Source of the DNA: Sediminibacterium ginsengisoli
GTDB taxonomy: Bacteria > Bacteroidota > Bacteroidia > Chitinophagales > Chitinophagaceae
DNA: 64,000 nt
Assembly (NCBI RefSeq): GCF_900167075.1
Contig: NZ_FUWH01000007.1
Coordinates: forward strand, 62,001 to 126,000
Reading direction: 5' to 3'
The position numbers and the translations under genes were made by a program. The stretch's first letter is position 1. Each line of letters begins with the position of its first letter. The notes under the pieces are model-generated. The model searched no databases. It was not told the DNA's origin and saw only the letters and a program-made list of their open reading frames with translations. Below, in pieces: positions 57,775-64,000 of this stretch.

Positions 57775-59216
57775 ACATAGGTTCCCACAGACCCGTTATT
57801 GAGGGAAGTGGTAACATACCTGTTCTTAAAACCGATATTGAATACAGCGGGCGCATTTCCTTTATTTAAAACGATCAGTACTTTTTTTCCTTCGGGATTC
57901 CGGAAAGCCACGGTCAGCAGGTTACCTGTCTGATCAGAAGCCACACGAACAGATCCCGGCCGCACAAATTTGGACGCATGTGCGATGATATAATAAGACA
58001 CATTCCTTTTAACACCGCCGCCAATGGTAAGTGCACCAAGACAGGTGTTACAGCCGCCATTCGTATAGGGTTTATACGCCTGGTCTGCAGCAAGATTCCA
58101 TTCCAGTACATTACGGCTCCAGTTCCGGGTTGCCCCGATGATCAGGTTCTCCACATGCCATTGCAGGTCGCCCCCGAAGTTACCCGGACCACCTACCCAT
58201 TGTTCTGTGAAATAAACATTTTTATCCGGATATGCAAGATGTACCTGCGATAATGCGCTGATCTGGCCGCCATACAGATGAAAAGCCGAGCCATCCACAT
58301 ATTGCCTGGCATCCGGATCAGCCAGGATTGTCAGTGGATAATCAGGCCTGTCTGCATTGTGATCATACACGATGATCTTTGTGCTGATGTTATTATTACG
58401 GAAAGCTGGTCCCAGGTGATTTTTAATAAAGTCTGCCTGTTCCGTTGCCTGCATCACCATACTTGGATTATTGCCGCCATGCAGGGGTTCATTCTGTGGT
58501 GTAATGGCATCTATTGTGATGCCTTCAGCTTTCATTGCTTTGATATATTTCACAAAATACTGTGCGTACACACTGTAATAAGCAGGCAGCAGGCTTCCGC
58601 CAACAAAGCTGTTATTGCTTTTCATCCAGACAGGTGCCGACCAGGGCGAACCGAGTATTTTGATATCCGGGAACAGTGCAACGATTTTTTTAAGCACGGG
58701 TATCAGGTCTTCGCGCTCCTTATCGATCGAAAAACGCTGCAGGGTCATATCGGTTTCCCCGGGTGCAAGATCGTTATAGGTAAAAGGAGATGCGCTCAGA
58801 TCGGATGCGCCGATGCTGATACGGAGATAGCTTACACCGATATGCGTACTGTCAGTGAGAAATAGTTCTTTCAGCAAAGCATCCTGTTCTGCAGCCGGCA
58901 ATGAATTGATATGTGTGGCACTTCCACCTGTAAGCGTATAGCCGAAACCGTCTATCTGCTGGTAAGTTTGCGTGGTATCTACCGTGATGGTAGTATTACT
59001 GTTGGTTTCGGAAGAAAAAAGCAGGCTTACGCGCTGCTGCTGAAATTGTACCGAGCCATCTCCCTGTGTCAGCCAGAAAGCCACATCGGTTTTTAAAGGC
59101 GTTGTTACCGGCGGCGATACGGGTGGATTGGAAATATCACGGTTGTTTTTTTTCTGACAGGAGGCCATCGTTGCTGATAAAAGCAAGAGGGAACATAAAA
59201 TATAATTCGATTTCAT
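57768..59216 (-). CDS. GH30-family glycoside hydrolase lipoprotein
   Basis: 482 aa. The lipobox TMASCQKK (~Cys20) anchors it in the outer membrane. GH30 TIM barrel: FGYTLTGGSATHIN near the start, acid/base Glu in ITPQNEPLHGG (~242) and nucleophile Glu in VYFTEQWVGG (~337), with a C-terminal beta domain. GH30 acts on beta-1,6-glucan, glucosylceramide or xylan; next to SusCD a beta-glucan is likely. Third gene of the SusC-SusD operon. Confidence 0.92.
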   Translation of the reverse strand: MKSNYILCSLLLLSATMASCQKKNNRDISNPPVSPPVTTPLKTDVAFWLTQGDGSVQFQQQRVSLLFSSETNSNTTITVDTTQTYQQIDGFGYTLTGGSATHINSLPAAEQDALLKELFLTDSTHIGVSYLRISIGASDLSASPFTYNDLAPGETDMTLQRFSIDKEREDLIPVLKKIVALFPDIKILGSPWSAPVWMKSNNSFVGGSLLPAYYSVYAQYFVKYIKAMKAEGITIDAITPQNEPLHGGNNPSMVMQATEQADFIKNHLGPAFRNNNISTKIIVYDHNADRPDYPLTILADPDARQYVDGSAFHLYGGQISALSQVHLAYPDKNVYFTEQWVGGPGNFGGDLQWHVENLIIGATRNWSRNVLEWNLAADQAYKPYTNGGCNTCLGALTIGGGVKRNVSYYIIAHASKFVRPGSVRVASDQTGNLLTVAFRNPEGKKVLIVLNKGNAPAVFNIGFKNRYVTTSLNNGSVGTYVW

Positions 59217-59246
59217 AGTTATTGGATATTAGGCTGTTCATAATGT

Positions 59247-59276
59247 AGTAACAGCCGCCTTCCGGCAGCTGTTACT
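59247..59276 (-). other. Intercistronic hairpin between SusD-like and GH30 genes
   Basis: AGTAACAGC (59247-59255) and GCTGTTACT (59268-59276) form a 9-bp stem extended by GCC/GGC after a mismatch. No T-run follows, so it may limit read-through or protect the 3' end of the SusCD message. Confidence 0.55.
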
Positions 59277-59333
59277 CATTTTTAAACCCCCGGTTTACGT
59301 TGCTTGCTGATTAAACCCAATCAAAACACGAGA

Positions 59334-60851
59334 TCATTTATAACCTGGATTCTGTACCAGTTTGGTATTATTCAGTTCACGCTGGGGAATGGGCAGAATT
59401 TCATGTTTGCCTGCCACAAATCCTCTGAATCCCAGTACAGCAGGCGCTCTTCCGGTACGTACAAGATCGTACCAGCGGTGCCCTTCTGTTGCGAGTTCCA
59501 GCCTTCTTTCGTTGTAGATATTATCAAGTGTGGCTGTAATCGGTCCGAGACCTACTCTCGCACGTACCGCATTCAGAAGGTCTGCCGCACGGGTGAGGTT
59601 GGTATTGGATTGTACCAGTGCTTCCGCTTCCATCAGGTAAGTATCGGAAAGACGGATCTCGATGTAGTTATTCGGCCAGTTCAGTTCTGCCGCACCACCG
59701 CCTGTACTGCGCCATTGTGTTTTAGGTGCATATTTTTCGATGAACAGACCTGTATTGTTATAACCTTTCTCATAAGCACGCCCCGGTGCTGCATTTACAA
59801 TACTATCTATATTGGCAATAGTGAATGGCTTACGCGGATCTCCTGCCATGGCAGCATTCAGCTGCGGCGTGATGGGATTGAAGCTCCAGCCGGAAACATA
59901 GGTAGGACCTGAATAGCCTCTCGGGCCAAACATGGTCACTGCCACGTTTCCTTCAAATGATCCCCAGTTGCCCCAGCCTGAGTTGGCTACAGATGTACGC
60001 ACGATCTCGAAGATGGACTCTGTATTGTATTTATTATCCGGCCTGAAAATATCGCCGAAGTTGGTGAGAAGCTTGTAACCCAGCGTACTTGTTCCGCCTG
60101 GTGTTCCGTTCACATCTGCAAACTGCGCTGCAGCCTGTGCCCATTTTTTCTCATACAGATATACTTTTCCGAGCAGCGCTTTCGCAGCGCCTTTGGTTGC
60201 ACGGCCACCTTCTGTAGCTTTGGGAACAGTTGTAGGCAGATCGGGAATTGCTTCGTTCAGATCCTTTTCCACCTGTGCATATACATCTTCAGGTTTTGCC
60301 TGCAGCACGCCATAGATCTCTGATGTGGTGAGTGGTGCAGTGAACAGCGGCACATTCTTGAAAATGCGCACGAGATCAAAATAGAAATAACCGCGCAGGA
60401 ACTTGGCTTCCGCTATATATCTTTTCTTTGTGGCATCATCCAGTCCCGGAATATTACCCAGCCTGGAAAGGATCACATTGGCCCTTGCCACACCGTTGTA
60501 GTTACGGTTCCAGAAATCGCCCTGCGGGCCTGTTAATTCATCCAGCGTATATTTCTCCCATACCTGCCAGGTATTCATATCTGCCGGACCACCACCGCCT
60601 GCATAAGTATCATCCGATGCAGCATTCAGCGCTCCGAAATTGTGATAGGTATTCACGGTTTCAACGCCTAACGGATCATACGCTGCAACAAGTCCTGCAA
60701 AAGCTTCCTGCGGGTTCTTGTAATAATTTGTTTCCATAATGGTAGCACCGGGATCCACATCGAGGAAATCCTTCTTGCATGAACCTGCCATCGTAAGCAC
60801 AACGGCAAGCAGTGCGGCATAACTGGTATTTCTGTTTTTCATTTTTTTCAT
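59334..60851 (-). CDS. SusD/RagB-like nutrient-binding lipoprotein
   Basis: 505 aa. The lipobox MAGSCKKDFLDVDP gives the typical lipidated start. TPR-rich helices (AEAKFLRGYFYFDLVRIFKNVPL) and the C-terminal RagB part (YNERRLELATEGHRWYDLVRTGRA) are standard. It binds an oligosaccharide and forms a lid on the SusC pore. It lies 9 nt after SusC. Confidence 0.95.
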   Translation of the reverse strand: MKKMKNRNTSYAALLAVVLTMAGSCKKDFLDVDPGATIMETNYYKNPQEAFAGLVAAYDPLGVETVNTYHNFGALNAASDDTYAGGGGPADMNTWQVWEKYTLDELTGPQGDFWNRNYNGVARANVILSRLGNIPGLDDATKKRYIAEAKFLRGYFYFDLVRIFKNVPLFTAPLTTSEIYGVLQAKPEDVYAQVEKDLNEAIPDLPTTVPKATEGGRATKGAAKALLGKVYLYEKKWAQAAAQFADVNGTPGGTSTLGYKLLTNFGDIFRPDNKYNTESIFEIVRTSVANSGWGNWGSFEGNVAVTMFGPRGYSGPTYVSGWSFNPITPQLNAAMAGDPRKPFTIANIDSIVNAAPGRAYEKGYNNTGLFIEKYAPKTQWRSTGGGAAELNWPNNYIEIRLSDTYLMEAEALVQSNTNLTRAADLLNAVRARVGLGPITATLDNIYNERRLELATEGHRWYDLVRTGRAPAVLGFRGFVAGKHEILPIPQRELNNTKLVQNPGYK

Positions 60852-60860
60852 TTTTTAAGA

Positions 60861-63800
60861 TTAAAAACCAATGTTCACCCCAAACAGGAAAGAACGGGAT
60901 TGCGGATACACACCATTGTCTGATCCGAATACATCCTGGGCACCGCCCACTTCCGGATCATAACCTGTGTATTTGGTGATCGTCAGCAGGTTGTTGCTGC
61001 TGAGATAAAACCTTACGCGCTGTATACCTGCTTTTGAAGTGATGGAACGTGGCAGTGTATAACCCACCTGCAGTGTTTTAATGCGGAAATAAGCACCGCT
61101 CTCCAGGGTGAAATCTGACGGATAAGCAAAGTTCCTGTTCGCATCATTTGTGCTGAGACGGGGGAAGCTGTTGCTGGTATTCTCACCTGTCCAGCGGTTA
61201 AGTGCTTTTGTCTGCCAGTTGGCTGATGGGATATCCAGCCTGCGCAATCCCTGGTAAATCTTATTTCCTGAAACGCCCTGTCCGAACAGTAAGAAATCGA
61301 AATTCTTGTAGTTCATGTTCAGCGTAATACCATAGGTCATGGTAGGAATAGCGTTGCCGAGCATTACACGGTCATCTCCGTTGATTCGGCCATCGTTATT
61401 CGCATCCACCCAGCGGAAATCGCCTGGTTTTGCATTCGGCTGAATCTTGGTATTGGACGGGCCGCCCACATAATCATCGATCTGTTTCTGGTTCTGGAAA
61501 ATACCTGCTGTACGGAAACCGAAGAAGTAGTTATAAGGCAGACCAACAGATGTACGCTGCAGATCGAAATCACTGTTCTGGAAATTGGCACCTGTTCCGA
61601 TAAAGGCAATATTATCACCCAGGTAAGTCACTTCATTTTTAACAAAGCCTACATTACCTCTTACATCGAAGTTCAGTTTACCGATTTCTTTCCGGTAACC
61701 CAGTTCGATCTCGACACCTTTATTGTTCATGTCTGCGATATTGGCCACCGGACTGCCGGTAGAACCTACATAACCGGGCAGCGTTACCGAACGGAGGATG
61801 CCGGTTGTCTTTTTATAATACCAGTCGAACGATAAGGTCAGGTTCCTGAACAGTACCGCATCAAAACCCAGGTCGAGCTGACTGGTCTGTTCCCATTTCA
61901 GATCGGGGTTGGAAGGGGCGTTGGGGCTGTAACCTGTTTGCAGGTTATCTACACCGAACGGATAGTTACGTCCGCCGCCTATTGTAGATACATATCCGAA
62001 ATTACCGATCTCATCACTACCATTCACACCGTAGGAAGCTCTTACTTTCAGTGTATTCAGGATATTGTTCGGACGCCAGAATTCTTCACGTGTAGGTACC
62101 CAACCGATCGATCCTGACGGGAATATACCATATTGATGGTTGGCACCGAATCTTGAAGAACCATCACGGCGAACAATTGCAGATACCAGGTATTTTTCAT
62201 CGAAGTTATAGTTCAGACGGCCGAACAACGATGAGATCGCATGTACGGTACCTTCCGAAGCACTTGCCGTTACATTGGCCGTTGCCACGTTGAAGTTCAT
62301 GGAAGCATCTTCAAATGTGGTTACAGGCAGATTGGATTTGGTAACGGAAAGACCACTGGTGAAATTCTCACGGTAAGCACCCTGTGCTGCAAGTATGGTG
62401 AAATTATGTTTGTCGATAGACTTTGTATATGAAATGGTATTCTCTATATTCCAGTTGAACAGCTGGTTGCTGTTACGTGTGAACTGGTTATTGGTGCTTT
62501 GCTGTGCCGCGTTCAGGTAGTAAACGGGTCTGTAGCTGTCGCCGCCCCAGTAAGAAAGTTTGGCACCAAGTGTAGACCGGATCTTCAGGCCTTTGATCGG
62601 TTCCACTTCTACGTAGGCATTACCTACGATATCATCTGCAGATGAGAAGTTACCGCGCTGTGTACGCATGAAAGCTGCCGGGTTGGTCATCTCCTGTTGT
62701 ACGTACTGGGAAATACCATAAGGTCTGCCGAGGTCATCACGAACCACAGGTTGAGTTGAATAAGGCGCTGCATTCGCGATGGCAGGATCAGTGATCACCA
62801 CCGGAGTGATCGGATCCAGGTTGATGGCAGAACTCAGCGGGCCACCAAATTCGGTATTCGTACTGATACCCTGGTTGCGCGTACGTGCAAAGCCGAGGTT
62901 CTGTGCGAACGTAATATAATTACCGATCTTATGGGTGGAGTTCAGCCTGAGGCTGTACCGTTTCCAGTTCGAAATATCGCTGGCAACAATACCGGTCTGA
63001 CTGAAATAACCGAAAGATGCATAATAGGTCGATTTTTCACCACCGCCGCTCAGGCTCACTTCGTGGTTCTGGATCGGCGCGCTTTCATTGAAGATCACCG
63101 ATTGCCAGTCAGTTCCTTTTCCGAAAGAAGAAGGATTGGTAAAAATGGGAGCACCGCCGCCATTCACGGCAGCTTCGTTCCTCAATGTTGCATACTGGGT
63201 GGCATCGAGCAGATCGAGGCGTTTGGCAGGTGCCTGTGTACCATAATAACCATTGTAGTTCACACGCATGGTACCTGCTTTTCCTTTTTTGGTGGTTACC
63301 AGGATAACACCAGCGGCGCCCCTGGTTCCGTAAATGGCAGCAGAAGCGGCATCTTTCAGTACTTCTATCGACTCGATATCATTGGTATTCAGATACCCGA
63401 TACCGCCGTTGTCAACGATCACACCATCAATTACCCATAAAGGATTGTTGGCGTTAATAGAGGTAACGCCTCTCACGCGAACCGTAGCCGCAGCACCCGG
63501 AGATCCGGATGTGGAAGCAATGGTAACACCGGAAGTACGGCCCTGCAAGGCCTGCTCTATCCGGTTGATCTGCTGGTTTTCGATGTCGGCAGCTTTTACG
63601 CTCGAGATAGCTCCCGTCACCACGCTTTTTTTCTGGGTACCATAACCGATCACTACTACATCCGAAAGCGTGGCGGTGTTGTTCTCCTCCAACTGGATGT
63701 TTACAGTACCGGCACCCGAGATGGTCTTTTCCGCATCTATCATGCCCTGGTAAGTGATCAGTAAGGTTGCACCAGATTTTGCATTGATGCCGAATTTTCC

Positions 63801-63980
63801 GTTTTCATCCGTCAGCGTGGCGGCTGAGGTTCCCTTTACGGATACCGTAGCGCCAGCAAGCGGCTCTCCGGTCTTTTTTGATGTTACTTTTCCGGTAACC
63901 GGAATGTTTTGTGCTGTTACAGCGGTAAATAGCCCCTGTAACAATAGGAGTGCACAACAGAGTAGAAATTTACATTTCAT
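60861..63980 (-). CDS. SusC/RagA-like TonB-dependent outer-membrane transporter
   Basis: 1039 aa. A signal peptide (ends TAVTAQ) precedes a carboxypeptidase-D-like N-terminal domain (VTGKVTSKKTGEPLAGATVSVKG), then the TonB-box/plug region (DVVVIGYGTQKKSVVTGAI, NPLWVIDGVIVD, ASAAIYGTRGAAGVILVTTKKG) and a 22-strand barrel ending FGVNIGF. It imports glycan fragments with SusD. The N-terminal domain lacks an anti-sigma signalling extension. Its promoter lies beyond the window end. Confidence 0.96.
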   Translation of the reverse strand: MKCKFLLCCALLLLQGLFTAVTAQNIPVTGKVTSKKTGEPLAGATVSVKGTSAATLTDENGKFGINAKSGATLLITYQGMIDAEKTISGAGTVNIQLEENNTATLSDVVVIGYGTQKKSVVTGAISSVKAADIENQQINRIEQALQGRTSGVTIASTSGSPGAAATVRVRGVTSINANNPLWVIDGVIVDNGGIGYLNTNDIESIEVLKDAASAAIYGTRGAAGVILVTTKKGKAGTMRVNYNGYYGTQAPAKRLDLLDATQYATLRNEAAVNGGGAPIFTNPSSFGKGTDWQSVIFNESAPIQNHEVSLSGGGEKSTYYASFGYFSQTGIVASDISNWKRYSLRLNSTHKIGNYITFAQNLGFARTRNQGISTNTEFGGPLSSAINLDPITPVVITDPAIANAAPYSTQPVVRDDLGRPYGISQYVQQEMTNPAAFMRTQRGNFSSADDIVGNAYVEVEPIKGLKIRSTLGAKLSYWGGDSYRPVYYLNAAQQSTNNQFTRNSNQLFNWNIENTISYTKSIDKHNFTILAAQGAYRENFTSGLSVTKSNLPVTTFEDASMNFNVATANVTASASEGTVHAISSLFGRLNYNFDEKYLVSAIVRRDGSSRFGANHQYGIFPSGSIGWVPTREEFWRPNNILNTLKVRASYGVNGSDEIGNFGYVSTIGGGRNYPFGVDNLQTGYSPNAPSNPDLKWEQTSQLDLGFDAVLFRNLTLSFDWYYKKTTGILRSVTLPGYVGSTGSPVANIADMNNKGVEIELGYRKEIGKLNFDVRGNVGFVKNEVTYLGDNIAFIGTGANFQNSDFDLQRTSVGLPYNYFFGFRTAGIFQNQKQIDDYVGGPSNTKIQPNAKPGDFRWVDANNDGRINGDDRVMLGNAIPTMTYGITLNMNYKNFDFLLFGQGVSGNKIYQGLRRLDIPSANWQTKALNRWTGENTSNSFPRLSTNDANRNFAYPSDFTLESGAYFRIKTLQVGYTLPRSITSKAGIQRVRFYLSSNNLLTITKYTGYDPEVGGAQDVFGSDNGVYPQSRSFLFGVNIGF

Positions 63981-64000
63981 ATGGCAGCGTTTGATTTAGA

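Noticed and set aside
1-64000. tRNA, rRNA, CRISPR, insertion sequence or integron sites
   Set aside because: I looked for clover-leaf arms, regular repeat-spacer arrays, transposase motifs and attC-like sites and found none convincing.

Overview
The window comes from a Bacteroidota genome, most likely a Chitinophagaceae-type soil or freshwater bacterium. The evidence is a SusC/SusD pair, the lipoprotein TamL beside TamB, a PorT-like barrel, LytS-type and Cph1-like histidine kinases, Bacteroidetes-type TAnnTTTG promoters, A-rich start regions instead of strong Shine-Dalgarno sites, and small stress proteins typical of that group. I saw no rRNA, tRNA, CRISPR array, transposase or prophage.

Layout. 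0.2-3 kb: a SAM-I riboswitch controls a trans-sulfuration enzyme and homoserine dehydrogenase. 3-6.4 kb: a PAP2 phosphatase, an M28 peptidase and an orphan LytS-type kinase. 6.5-11.3 kb: small stress genes, DNA glycosylase, SDR and FMN reductase. 11.3-21.3 kb: a giant cyclic beta-1,2-glucan synthase downstream of a degenerate NtrC-like protein. 21.4-31.5 kb: DUF72, an AsmA-like protein, TamL and TamB. 31.6-33 kb: a split-barrel-like protein and an outer-membrane barrel. 33-41 kb: a signalling block of hybrid kinase, PAS kinase, NtrC regulator, rpoN and a divergent CHASE3 kinase. 41-45.8 kb: small proteins, two OmpA-type proteins, a lone receiver and a TonB_C lipoprotein. 45.9-49.8 kb: Mla lipid-transport genes, an iron-permease-family protein and topoisomerase IB. 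49.8-56.4 kb: further stress and membrane genes (lmo0937 family, YihY, YtxH, holin-X, PNPOx-like) and a second lone receiver. 56.5-64 kb: a SusC-SusD-GH30-heptaheme cytochrome operon.

Main result. Reading the spacers by eye, I find one recurrent promoter form, nGGYAY-N5-TTT, correctly oriented before 15 transcription units, mostly the stress and envelope genes. Its upstream part matches the sigma-54 -24 element (TGGCACG), but the -12 GC is replaced by T plus C, A, G or T. Several of these spacers also carry an 18-bp dyad, TGnGGAA-N4-TTCCnCA, often 28-30 or 16 bp upstream of the promoter. rpoN, a complete NtrC-family activator, a degenerate NtrC paralogue lacking the sigma-54 contact loop and both arginine fingers, several kinases and two lone receivers lie in the same window. 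I infer a sigma-54-type envelope and general-stress regulon. The met operon, PAP2 gene, OmpA gene and SusCD locus lack the signature. This is inference from sequence and needs transcription-start mapping.

Starts were moved inward where the longest frame began with an unlikely TTG/GTG or ran into a control region. Gaps not listed are short, and I saw nothing clear in them.
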